Notes under the pieces: model-generated
The model's input: the letters and a program-made list of their open reading frames with translations, nothing else
The model's database searches: none
What the model was told of the DNA's origin: nothing
Position numbers and translations under genes: made by a program
DNA from: Pseudohongiella spirulinae
GTDB lineage: Bacteria > Pseudomonadota > Gammaproteobacteria > Pseudomonadales > Pseudohongiellaceae
Length of the DNA stretch: 64,000 bases
Assembly: GCF_001444425.1 (NCBI RefSeq)
Contig: NZ_CP013189.1
Location: 62,001-126,000 of the forward strand
Reading direction: 5' to 3'
In this document: in pieces, positions 9,706 to 18,700 of the stretch
How the letters are laid out: the number at the start of each line of letters is the position of its first letter
Numbering within the stretch: the stretch's first letter is position 1

Positions 9706-10410
9706 TCACAATTCTCCGCTTCCTTCAGCCAGACTTTTCAGCGTGGGTGTGTCAATGACGACAAGTGCACCCGGGCCGTCGCGCCGCACGATCTGGCGGG
9801 TCTGCAGTGTCTGAAAGACCCGGCTTACACTTTCCCGACTCAGGCTGAGCATGATGGCAATCTCCATATGCGTTGGCGGATTCATGATGACAGCCTCCTG
9901 GAGCGAAAGCCTTTCAGTCTCAGGTACCAGCATCCAGAGTTGGCAACAAACCCGTTGGCTCACGTTGGGCAAACCCAGCAGCGAGCGTTGACGTGTCAGC
10001 TGCCGCACCCGTGCCGCCAGGCGTTCACCCAGCCGCTGCAGCAGGTGCGGGTTCTCCAGCGCGGCCTGTTTCAGGCTGTCGATCGGGACAAACACAGTCA
10101 CTGCTGCGGTCAGGGCAATGACGAACTCGGGCTGAACGCCGTTGTCGAACATGGCCAGCTCGCCACAGAAATCACCGGGTTCAACAAAGTAAAGTCCCAC
10201 CTCGCGGCCATCTATTGTAAAATCAACGCCCTGTAAACGTCCCTCGAACAGGAAGCAGACGCACCCTTCTGATTCTCCGGCCTTGAGCACGACACCACGG
10301 CGGGCGAACTTGCGCACACTGGACTGCCGGGCAATCTGATCCAGCGTCGTTTGCGGTAGTGGCCTCAGGCCGGGAAAGGTGCTGAGTAGCTCAGGGGTGA
10401 CCAGCATCAA
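9706..10410 (-). CDS. Crp/Fnr-family transcriptional regulator
   Basis: 234 residues: cyclic-nucleotide-binding fold (about 15-120), a long dimer helix, and a winged helix-turn-helix (HMEIAIMLSLSRESVSRVF, about 181-199). The recognition helix has R192, E193, S196 and R197. The Arg at the position of CRP R180 predicts GTGA half-sites, which occur upstream. The GELAMF segment (83-88) matches the nucleotide pocket, but the CRP Arg82-Ser83 pair that grips the cAMP phosphate aligns with Pro94-Glu95, so canonical cAMP binding is doubtful. No FNR-type N-terminal cysteine cluster. Divergent from the FecR-cyclase operon and next to the secretion operon. Met1 and Met2 are both possible starts. Confidence 0.88.
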   Translation of the reverse strand: MMLVTPELLSTFPGLRPLPQTTLDQIARQSSVRKFARRGVVLKAGESEGCVCFLFEGRLQGVDFTIDGREVGLYFVEPGDFCGELAMFDNGVQPEFVIALTAAVTVFVPIDSLKQAALENPHLLQRLGERLAARVRQLTRQRSLLGLPNVSQRVCCQLWMLVPETERLSLQEAVIMNPPTHMEIAIMLSLSRESVSRVFQTLQTRQIVRRDGPGALVVIDTPTLKSLAEGSGEL

Positions 10411-10489
10411 GATTCCAGCGCGTTTTCACATTCCGGCAAGAACTTCTGCCGGTGAGCGGTCTATTGAAGGTATGATCGAATCTCTGGCC

Positions 10490-10517
10490 ATTATAGTACC
10501 CTGTTCATGAATAGCAA
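10490..10517 (-). promoter_or_regulatory. sigma-70 promoter of the Crp/Fnr-family gene
   Basis: On the minus strand TTGCTA (10517-10512) is followed after 16 bases by a perfect TATAAT (10495-10490). Predicted start about 10483, giving a leader of about 70 bases that contains a CCGGCA/TGCCGG inverted repeat (10433-10452). The CRP-type palindrome at 10538-10553 would be centred near -62 of this promoter, a class I position, so autoregulation is possible. Confidence 0.5.
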
Positions 10518-10537
10518 TCAGTGCAATTTAACAGACG

Positions 10538-10553
10538 TGTGACTCGGGTCACT
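10538..10553. promoter_or_regulatory. CRP-type operator between the regulator gene and the FecR-cyclase operon
   Basis: TGTGACTCGGGTCACT matches TGTGA-N6-TCACA with one mismatch in the last base. Its centre (10545.5) is 41.5 bases before the start point expected from the -10 box at 10575-10580, the classical class II activator position. Confidence 0.6.
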
Positions 10554-10574
10554 TATTCCTCCAGAGCACTGGGC

Positions 10575-10580
10575 TATAGT
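10575..10580 (+). promoter_or_regulatory. -10 box of the FecR-cyclase operon promoter
   Basis: TATAGT, 21 bases after the CRP-type palindrome. There is no convincing -35 box, as expected for an activator-dependent class II promoter. Predicted start about 10587, giving a leader of about 20 bases to the ATG at 10609. Confidence 0.5.
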
Positions 10581-10608
10581 GCAAACAAGAGAGAAAGGGC
10601 TGCAAATC

Positions 10609-11991
10609 ATGAATCCACACTTAGTCAGAATTTTAGCTGCCACACTGACAGTATGCATGGCATCTGTTGGTCATGCTGAAATGGCATCAGACGGTCAGAG
10701 CGCCGTTGGTGAGGTCAGTCTGGTGCTGGGCAGAGCCTATCTGGAGCCGGAAAGCGGGCGTCGCCAGTTGCTGACGCCGGGAACCCCGGTGCATGCCAGT
10801 GATCGCATAGTTACAGAGTCCAATGGGCATGTGCATATCCGTTTTGTGGACCAGGCCCTGGTCAGTGTGCGGCCAGACAGCCGTCTGTATATTGTCGAAT
10901 ACCGCTTTGACCCGGCTGACCCCGGGCAGTCCAGTATCAAGCTCAACCTGCAGGAAGGTGTCACGAGATCAATTTCCGGACAGGGTGCCAGCGCAGCCCG
11001 GGATCGCTTTCGCCTGAATACACCGATTGCGGCAATTGGCGTTCGTGGTACGGATTTTGTGGTCAGCGCCACGCGCGATTCCGTCCGCGCTCTGGTTAAT
11101 GAGGGCGCTATTGTGCTGGCTCCGTTTTCTTCTGACTGTACGGCCGATTCCTTTGGGCCGTGTGTCGTCAATGCTGTGGAGCTGGCGGGCAACTCCATGC
11201 AGATCGCGGAAATGGATGGTAATGCAGGGATGCCGCAGCTGCTGGCCGGGACGTTGGACCGCGAGCCGGATATGATGCAATCCGAAGTGCAGGCCGCCAT
11301 TGCCGACTCTCAGGGTGATGTCGAGGAAAAAACAGCCGGGACTGATGTTGTTCTGGAGAACGTGACTTCGCGTCGGGTTCAGGCTGATGTGGCAGGCATG
11401 ACAGCACCCCGGGACACACCACCGGCTCCGCCGGTTGTGACCCCGGTAGATTTTACGCCGGCGCAGCCGGTCACCGTTGCGACTGTCACTGAGCGACAAC
11501 TGATCTGGGGGCGCTGGGCTGGCGGGCTGGGAGATCTGGAGCGCATTACACTGGCTTACGCCGATTCGCGCCCCGACCGTGATATCACGGTGGGTAACAG
11601 TCAGTACGTGCTCTTCAGGGATGGCAATGGTGTTACCAAAGTTCAGGAAGGTCTTGGCCCTATCAGTTTTTCACTGACCAGTGCCCAGGCATTCCACAGT
11701 TCTGAAAGTGGCAGCATTACTGCCATGGCCGTTAATGGCGGCACACTGGATATCAACTTCGTGAATAACCAGTTTTCAACGCAACTGAACCTGAATCACA
11801 GCGCGACCGGGGACATGGTATTCAGTGCTGCAGGCAATCTGTTTGAGGGGGGATATTTTCATTCCCGTTCAGCCACCGAGCGAATCGCCGGAGCCGTTAG
11901 CCTTGATGGCAAAGAAGCCGGCTACTTTTTCGAAAAACAGCTGGAAAGCGGTGGTATTCAGGGGCTGACCCTGTGGGACAGGAATAATTGA
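10609..11991 (+). CDS. exported FecR-domain protein
   Basis: 460 residues. I chose the ATG at 10609 because it opens a normal signal peptide (LVRILAATLTVCMASVGHAE); the frame also reaches a GTG at 10579, which lies before the expected transcription start. A FecR domain runs about residues 30-190, with the hallmark TPIAAIGVRGTDFVV. Here it is not part of a FecI/FecR iron circuit: there is no sigma factor, and the stop overlaps the start of the CHASE2-cyclase gene (ATGA). The C-terminal 150 residues look beta-rich and may sit in the periplasm or outer membrane. A role as periplasmic sensor or scaffold for the cyclase is inference. Confidence 0.85.
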   Translation: MNPHLVRILAATLTVCMASVGHAEMASDGQSAVGEVSLVLGRAYLEPESGRRQLLTPGTPVHASDRIVTESNGHVHIRFVDQALVSVRPDSRLYIVEYRFDPADPGQSSIKLNLQEGVTRSISGQGASAARDRFRLNTPIAAIGVRGTDFVVSATRDSVRALVNEGAIVLAPFSSDCTADSFGPCVVNAVELAGNSMQIAEMDGNAGMPQLLAGTLDREPDMMQSEVQAAIADSQGDVEEKTAGTDVVLENVTSRRVQADVAGMTAPRDTPPAPPVVTPVDFTPAQPVTVATVTERQLIWGRWAGGLGDLERITLAYADSRPDRDITVGNSQYVLFRDGNGVTKVQEGLGPISFSLTSAQAFHSSESGSITAMAVNGGTLDINFVNNQFSTQLNLNHSATGDMVFSAAGNLFEGGYFHSRSATERIAGAVSLDGKEAGYFFEKQLESGGIQGLTLWDRNN

Positions 11992-14000
11992 CAATGTCCC
12001 TGTTGCGACGCATGAATTCTCTATTGAATCCGCTGACACTTGCGCTGCGCATGGTGCCCGCTGGCGGCAGGCTGATGATGCTGGCGTTATCGGCGCTGCT
12101 GGTTGCGGTTCTTCTGATGCTGTTTTCCCCTGGCCTCAATACTCTGGAGGAGCGCCTTGGGGCGCAGGGCTGGTTGATGCTGTCAGATCAGCAGCCGGAG
12201 GAGCGTATTACCGTTGTTGCCATAGATGAGGCAAGTCTGGCTGAGATCGGGCCCTGGCCCTGGTCCAGAGAAGTGATGGCGGATTTGACCCGACAGCTTG
12301 AGCTGGCGGGTGTTCAACTTCAGCTTCACGACATTGTCTATCCGGAAGCCCGCGACGGTGACGATGCGTTCTTGGCGGCTTTACAATCTGCCCGTGGCGC
12401 CGTTTTGGCTCAGGTGCCGGTGTTGCAGTCTGTCCAGACCGTGCGCACTGGACTGATGACTCATCCTGTGACGGGTATCAGCTGCCAGGGCGACACCGCA
12501 TTCAGCAGCAGTCAGAGTTTTGTGGCACCGCATTCCGGTTTCGCCGGCATCGCGAAAGGACACATTGCGCCTCTGGTGGCCAGCGATGGCACGGTCCGTG
12601 AGGTGCCGGCATTTGTCTGTGTTGATGGACAGGCATTTCCCGCCCTGGCGTTGAGTGCGCTGTTCCAGGCCACCAATGCACGCGACTGGTCTGCTGCCCT
12701 GAGTGCTGACAATGGTTGGTTCGGACCGGAACTGCTGCTGCGGTTGCCCGCATATCCGGGCCTGAGCATTCCGCTTGATGGCCAGGGCAACCTGAGAGTG
12801 TCATACCGGCAGGCGCCGGAAAACTTTCGTGCGGTATCTGCTGCTGATGTTATCAACGGCCGACTCCCGGAAGGCATTCTCGATAACACCTGGGTCCTGC
12901 TTGGTGCCACGGCCTTTGGCATGGGCGATATTGTGCCTACTCCTTACAATGGCACAACGGCCGGCGTCGAGATCCAGGCCAGGCTGCTGACCAGCCTGCT
13001 TGATGCCCGTATGCCATACACACCGCAGATTGCGCCTGTGTTATTGACCGTGCTGGCCGGCTTTTTCGCAGCCATTCTATTGCTGCTGGCGCGCGGCCGG
13101 GAACGTATTTCAACCTTCGGTCTGCCGGTCGCGGCTTTGGCCATGCCGTTAGTGGCCCTGAGTCTGCACTGGTATCTGCTGGCCACTTATGAAATCTGGC
13201 TGGGCTGGTTAGCACCTGCGATGTTTGCAATGCTGGCGGCCGGGTTGTTGCTGGTCCTTGAGCAGGGCCGGCTGCGTGCCGAGCGCGCCAGGGTCTATGG
13301 CAATCTCAGCAGCTATCTCCCCAGTGAAGTTGCCAGAGAGATTGCGTTCAGCCTGCCCACCTCCAGCATCAACGCGAAACGTTGTGATGTCACGCTGCTG
13401 AGCGCGGATCTGCGTAACTTTTCGGCATTTGGGGAGTCACGGCCGCCTGAGGAGTCTGCCGCCCTGTTGCACATGTTTTTCGTTAAAAGCACACAGATCA
13501 TTGAAAAGCACGGTGGCCGTATCCATGAGTTCAAGGGCGATGGCTTGTTGGCAGTCTGGGACGGTCAGACTGAATCGAGTGCCCGTCAGGCTTTGCATGC
13601 TGCACAAAGCATGCAGCAGCAGATTCTGCCTGATCTGCCGCAAAACCCGCCTGCTGGCCTCGAGCCGCTGGCGTTGGGCATTGGCATAGAACAGGGGCCG
13701 GCTCTTCTGGGATCCATTGGCCCGGCGCAGCGACGCACCCACACGCTGCTGGGGGACACGGTGACCATTACTCTCCGCATCCAGGAGATGACGGCCGAGC
13801 TTGCCCATCCCATATTGCTGGGGGAGTGTGTGGCCAGACAATTGATTGATTTGCAGCCCGAGTCACAGGGTAGTTATCTGCTTGATGGTCTGCGTACACC
13901 ACATACCCTTTTTGCGCCTGCAAATCTGCCGACAACGTCTTCGCGGAACCGCGCAGAACAGCTTAACCTGAAGATCGTAGCGGGTGGACGATCTGCTTAG
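11988..14000 (+). CDS. CHASE2-domain class III nucleotide cyclase with altered active site
   Basis: 670 residues: one N-terminal helix (about 30-46), an extracytoplasmic CHASE2 domain (about 48-330), three further helices (about 348-425), then a class III cyclase domain (about 465-620). The metal aspartates are D474 (SADLRNFS) and D518 (FKGDG), and R597 of the GDTV...R motif is kept. However, the purine-selecting Lys of adenylate cyclases is E514 and the transition-state Asn after GDTV is T593. This weakens a plain adenylate cyclase call: the product could be another nucleotide, activity may be low, or the enzyme may be inactive. Translationally coupled to the FecR gene; next to a Crp/Fnr-type regulator, so a cyclic-nucleotide circuit is the natural inference. 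Confidence 0.9.
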   Translation: MTMSLLRRMNSLLNPLTLALRMVPAGGRLMMLALSALLVAVLLMLFSPGLNTLEERLGAQGWLMLSDQQPEERITVVAIDEASLAEIGPWPWSREVMADLTRQLELAGVQLQLHDIVYPEARDGDDAFLAALQSARGAVLAQVPVLQSVQTVRTGLMTHPVTGISCQGDTAFSSSQSFVAPHSGFAGIAKGHIAPLVASDGTVREVPAFVCVDGQAFPALALSALFQATNARDWSAALSADNGWFGPELLLRLPAYPGLSIPLDGQGNLRVSYRQAPENFRAVSAADVINGRLPEGILDNTWVLLGATAFGMGDIVPTPYNGTTAGVEIQARLLTSLLDARMPYTPQIAPVLLTVLAGFFAAILLLLARGRERISTFGLPVAALAMPLVALSLHWYLLATYEIWLGWLAPAMFAMLAAGLLLVLEQGRLRAERARVYGNLSSYLPSEVAREIAFSLPTSSINAKRCDVTLLSADLRNFSAFGESRPPEESAALLHMFFVKSTQIIEKHGGRIHEFKGDGLLAVWDGQTESSARQALHAAQSMQQQILPDLPQNPPAGLEPLALGIGIEQGPALLGSIGPAQRRTHTLLGDTVTITLRIQEMTAELAHPILLGECVARQLIDLQPESQGSYLLDGLRTPHTLFAPANLPTTSSRNRAEQLNLKIVAGGRSA

Positions 14001-14048
14001 GTCTGTTTTGTATTGCATGCCTGTATTCGATTCACGATAATTGCGCGC

Positions 14049-15398
14049 ATGCCAGCCTTTCCATGCTTCTCTTATAATCTTTCCCGGCGCACCCTGCTCC
14101 TGCTGGCACTGATCATTGCCGCACCCGGTAAACTTGCCGCGCAGTCGTGTCCGGACATGACGCCATGGCTGAGCCTGGCCGCGGATGACGACTCATGGGT
14201 GACGATAGAGTCTCAGCTGACTCCCCTCATGTCTCGCTGCCTTCAGGACAGCAATTACTTTGCGTTGCTCGGAGCTGCGCAACTGAATAATGGCAGGCTC
14301 GGCTCAGCGCTTGAGTCACTGGAAAGAGCATTGCTGCTGAATCCGGATAACGGCGGCGCCCAGATCGACTATGCTCAGGCTCTTTTTCTGCAGGGGCAGT
14401 TGTTTTCAGCGCTGGCCATGAACGAAAAACTACTGGCACGCAATGATGTACCTCAGGATGTGCGGAATCTCCTGCAGCAACGACAACAAAGCTGGCAGTC
14501 AATGACTCGCCAGACAGGTTTTCTGGCGGAGATTCTGGCCGGCCATGACAATAATCTGAACAGCGCCCCATCACCGAGCCAGATAACCTTGACGCTATCT
14601 GGTGACTCCGTGGTATTGCCTCTGAATCCTGAATACCAGCCAGTCAGCGGTCCTTACCTGAACATGCGCCTGGCTGCTCGCTATCGCCAGCTCACGCCAC
14701 AAAACCAGCATAATGCCATATTGGAAGTCCGTGGCAGAGTCAGTGAAGACCGTAGCTCGGATATGGCTCAGATTGACCTGCGCTACGCATTCATTCATCC
14801 TGGCTCGCCCCTGAGTTGGCAGGCCAGTACGGCTGTCAATAATCTTTTTTATGGCGGCAGCCCACTGTATACCGCTACCGAAGCCGGCGGACAGATTCGT
14901 ATGGGCGGTTTGTCTGGTTGTACGCCCTTTTTGGTCGCGGCAGCTCAGCATCAGTTGTTTCATGAGCAAAGTCGCCTCAACGCTGTAGAGGGCAAGCTTG
15001 GTATTGGTGGGCATTGCGCTTTGAATGGCGCATCGTCACAACAGGTTTCTGCCGAGCTCAGTCTGCTTGGCAACCACCCCATGCATGGTAATCGGCCCGG
15101 TGGTGATCGGCGGGGCTGGCAGATGACGGTAGACTGGCAGCAGCCGGTTGGTCAGGGCCAGCTGCTGGTGCAGCTCAGCCATACGCGATTGCAGGACAGT
15201 CGTGGCTATAATCCCCTGCTTGCTGATGGAGCGCAACGCTGGTTACGTCGAACATACGGCTTGTTTCAGTACAGTCGGCCGCTTAACGAGCGCCTGACGC
15301 TACAGCTAAATCTCTATCGGCAATACCAGGGCAGTAATCTGGAGCTTTTCCGCAGCACCGACGCAACAGCAGAACTCGGTGTCAGATACACGTTCTGA
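14049..15398 (+). CDS. TPR protein with C-terminal outer-membrane beta-barrel (Slam-like)
   Basis: 449 residues from the ATG at 14049, which places a signal peptide (RTLLLLALIIAAPGKLAAQ) near the start; a TTG at 14013 would add 12 residues. Residues about 60-150 form tetratricopeptide repeats (ALLGAAQLNNGRLGSALESL). After the linker GHDNNLNSAPS the remainder alternates like a barrel and ends in aromatic Phe (GVRYTF), the usual outer-membrane signature. This layout resembles surface lipoprotein assembly modifiers. It follows the cyclase by 48 bp and precedes the S-layer-like gene. A role in assembly or anchoring of the surface protein is inference. Confidence 0.75.
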   Translation: MPAFPCFSYNLSRRTLLLLALIIAAPGKLAAQSCPDMTPWLSLAADDDSWVTIESQLTPLMSRCLQDSNYFALLGAAQLNNGRLGSALESLERALLLNPDNGGAQIDYAQALFLQGQLFSALAMNEKLLARNDVPQDVRNLLQQRQQSWQSMTRQTGFLAEILAGHDNNLNSAPSPSQITLTLSGDSVVLPLNPEYQPVSGPYLNMRLAARYRQLTPQNQHNAILEVRGRVSEDRSSDMAQIDLRYAFIHPGSPLSWQASTAVNNLFYGGSPLYTATEAGGQIRMGGLSGCTPFLVAAAQHQLFHEQSRLNAVEGKLGIGGHCALNGASSQQVSAELSLLGNHPMHGNRPGGDRRGWQMTVDWQQPVGQGQLLVQLSHTRLQDSRGYNPLLADGAQRWLRRTYGLFQYSRPLNERLTLQLNLYRQYQGSNLELFRSTDATAELGVRYTF

Positions 15399-15527
15399 GT
15401 GTGCTTATTTAATAAAAAATAATTGCTTACGAAACAATCTTAATAAAAGGCTTGTCACTGCGCAGGACAATCGGTAATATCGCACGGCAAATCCGCAAAA
15501 GGGTTGCCTGTGGGCAGCAATTGAGTG

Positions 15528-15553
15528 TGATTGGCCAGGATGATTGGCCAGGC
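15528..15553. repeat. 13-base tandem direct repeat upstream of the S-layer promoter
   Basis: Two head-to-tail copies of TGATTGGCCAGG followed by A or C. Relative to the predicted start at about 15623 they span -95 to -70, a usual place for an activator or bending protein. Confidence 0.55.
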
Positions 15554-15573
15554 TGCAGGCGAATTTTGTGTTG

Positions 15574-15589
15574 TGTGATCCCAATCACA
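15574..15589. promoter_or_regulatory. perfect CRP-type operator of the S-layer-like gene
   Basis: TGTGATCCCAATCACA is an exact TGTGA-N6-TCACA palindrome. Its centre is 41.5 bases before the start predicted from TATCCT at 15611-15616. The gap of 21 bases to the -10 box equals the gap at the FecR-operon promoter. Confidence 0.65.
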
Positions 15590-15610
15590 GGCAAAGACGC
15601 TGAACCTGAG

Positions 15611-15616
15611 TATCCT
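15611..15616 (+). promoter_or_regulatory. -10 box of the S-layer-like gene
   Basis: TATCCT, four of six consensus bases, with no -35 box, again consistent with activator dependence. Predicted start about 15623, leader about 80 bases. Confidence 0.4.
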
Positions 15617-15703
15617 TGGCACAGCCGATATGAGGTCATCTGCCGTCTGAGTATGTCGCATTCGGGTAAAACAATTGGAAATAAAGTACTTTAGGAGTAA
15701 CAA

Positions 15704-18700
15704 ATGGCTAACAACATCACGAATGAAGTGCAGGATCAACTGATCAGTATGGTCGTTGGTATGCACGGCGCTGCACCTGGCAAGAAAATCCTGTCAGATC
15801 TGGCTGCGCTGTACAACGCAGATAACAGCCTGGCTGCGATTGCTGCGACGCTTGGTGAAGGTGATCTGTTCACCGGAATCTATCCTACGTTTCTGACTAA
15901 CCAGCAGTTCGCCACAAACTTCGTCAACAACGTTGTTGGCTCTCTGGTTTCCCAGGAAGAGAAAGACTGGGCTGTTGGTGTCCTGACAGCTGACCTGAAT
16001 GCCGGCGCCAGCCGCGGCGAAGTGGCTTACTCAGCTATTCTGGCCCTGCGCGAAGTGGCTTCAACTGAGCCGAACTGGGGTGATGCCTCAGCGGCATTCG
16101 CCAACAAAATGGAAGTAGCAACTTACTACACCGTGACCAAGCAGCTGGATGCTGGCACACTGGCTGAGCTGCAGGAAGTTATCGCTGACGTTGACAACAC
16201 TGAGCAGAGCGTGACTGATGCCAAGGCTGAAGCTGATGGTACTTCGTCCAAAGGTCAGACTTACAGCCTGACAACCGGTGTTGATACGCTGGTGGGTACG
16301 TCTGCCAACGATACGTTCAATGCGGCCAACACAACATTCACAGCGCTGGATTCAATCGATGGTGGCGCGGGTGCGGACGTGCTGAACGTCAATGACGTGG
16401 CTGGTGCTACTGCGATTCCTGGCGGCATCAAGCTGTCTAATGTTGAAACTCTGAACTGGGCATCTGCCGGCACTGTAGCGATCAACACCTCAGGTTCTAC
16501 CATTACTGGTCTGGAAAAGGTCAACATCACCAACTCAACCGGTACTGTCAGCGTGACCGCGGCATCTGGCCAGGCAGTAGATGTTGTTGGCTCCGGTGGT
16601 CTGGTTACTCTCTCTGGCGGCGCGTCACAGACAGTTGCTTCTTCTGGTGGTGTGACGCTGTCCGGCTCCAAAGGTGCCATTACAGTAACTGACACGGCTC
16701 AGGGCGCTCAGGCATCCACCATTAACGGTGGTACCGATGTTACCTTGACGACAACGTCTAACGACACCACTAACACTGCACACATCACTATCGGCAACAC
16801 CGCTGTTCCGACAGGTGAAGTAACGGTTGTGCAGAATGCCAAAATGACTGCTACCGGTACGGCTGGTGATATTTCTATTAAAGGCGGTAGTGAGGTTGAT
16901 CTGACGATCAACTCAAGCAACTCTAACGGTAACACCACCACTGCCGGCGCAATCTCTATTGATGCCAATGGTACAGCCAAGTCAGTGTCTGTGACTCAGA
17001 GTACTGTTGCAACTGCTGCTGCCACTGCCGCTGCTGTTGCTGCAGTGACTGAAACAGCCAGCGCCAAGTTTGTGGCACTGGCTGCCGGTGATACACTGGT
17101 TGTTGACGGCCTGACCTTCACGGCCGGTGCTTCTGGTACCACTGCAGCACAGACTGCTGCAGCCTTTGCCAATCTGTCTGCTACTGCAACCCAGGGTAAC
17201 TCCACACTTGGTACCTATCAGGGTACTTTCGGCGGCAACTGGACTACAGGCGCAGCGTCTACTGATACCGTTGTGTTCACCAGCACGGCTGCCGGCAACG
17301 TGGGCGACTTGACGTTTGCTGGTACCGGTACTGCACCGACCCTCACAATCACGCAAGGTGTGGCTGCATCTGCTGCTGCCGGCCGTGCCGGTGTGGTTAA
17401 CGGCGCTGTCACCATTACTGATGGCGCTGCAACAGACGTACTTGAGTCTGTGTCTGTCAATGAGTACGGCGCCAACGCGTCTGTCACTTCAGATGCACTG
17501 AAGACACTGTCACTGGCCAACTCTGGCGCGGGTACTTTCTCGGTAACCAACACCAAACAGACCACACTGGATCTGACAGTGAATGACGTTGATGCCGGTG
17601 TAAACATTGGTGGTACTTACACCACGGTTAACGCAACGGCGACCGGTACCAACTCTGTGTTCAGCCTGACTGCCGGTGGTGTTACTACCCTGAATGTGGC
17701 GGGTGACAAATTGATGAACCTGAGCGGTGCTGCTCTGGGTGCCCTGAAGACTGTAGCGGTTAGCGAGTCTGCCAGTCTGACATTGAATGCTGGCGAAGCA
17801 GGCACGCTGACCAGCGTTAACAGCTCTGCCACTACCGGTACCGTGACAGCCACTATCGACAGCACAAAAGCCACTTATACTGGTGGTGCTGGTGTGGATA
17901 ACGTCACCTTCTCCAACACTACAGCAGCAAGCAAGGCTGTTAGCCTGGGCGGTGGTAACGACAAGCTGACCCTGGCAACAGGTACGGCCATCCCGACTGC
18001 TACGCTGAACGGTGGTGAAGGTACTGATACACTGTCAATGACAGCTTCTGATGCAGTGACTCAGAGTGGTTCTACAGCGTTCTCAACCAAAGTCATCGGC
18101 TTTGAAGTGCTGGAAGTGACTGGCGCGGCTGGTGCACAGGCCATTGATCTGGAAGCCCTGGGTAACTACAACAGTGTTTCTTCTGCCGGTACAGCAGGCA
18201 CCCTGACGCTGAACAAAATGGCTTCAGGCGGCACGCTGACGATTACTGGTGCAACCACTGGTGGCCACACTGTCGCCATCAAGGATGCCGCAACCGGTAC
18301 AGCTGACGTACTGAACGTAGTAGTGAGTTCCGCAGCCAGCCTGGCTGGTGGCACAGTAACAGCGGCCAATGTTGAGACCATCAACATTACGTCCACTGAT
18401 ACAACCACGCCTTTCAACGCGGCACACACACTGACCCTGGTTGCCACAAAGGCGACAACAGTGGATCTGGCCGGTAACGCAGCACTGACACTGACCAATA
18501 CGGGCAACACAGCTCAGACAGCGATTGATGCGTCTGACATGACAGGTGCCCTGACAGTGACTGCAGCAGGTACTACTGCAACGACCATTACGGGTGGTTC
18601 AGGCAATGACAACCTGACGGCGTCAACAGGTACAGTAGCTGACACACTGATTGGTGGTGCTGGTAATGACACTCTGACTTCTAACCAGGGTCTGACGACT

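Larger units (their letters stand above)
15399..15703 (+). promoter_or_regulatory. 305-base regulatory region of the S-layer-like gene
   Basis: Non-coding. It is A/T-rich at first, then contains a 13-base tandem direct repeat TGATTGGCCAGG(A/C) at 15528-15553, a perfect CRP-type palindrome (15574-15589), a -10 candidate (15611-15616) and a strong ribosome binding site (TAGGAGTAAC just before the ATG). No terminator with a U-run was found for the upstream TPR gene, so read-through from it remains possible. Confidence 0.6.

Noticed and set aside
10579-10608. GTG start for the FecR protein
   Set aside because: It overlaps the -10 box and places ten residues before the natural signal peptide start.
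11988-14000. Plain adenylate cyclase call
   Set aside because: The purine-selecting Lys and catalytic Asn are replaced (E514, T593), so only the fold is claimed.
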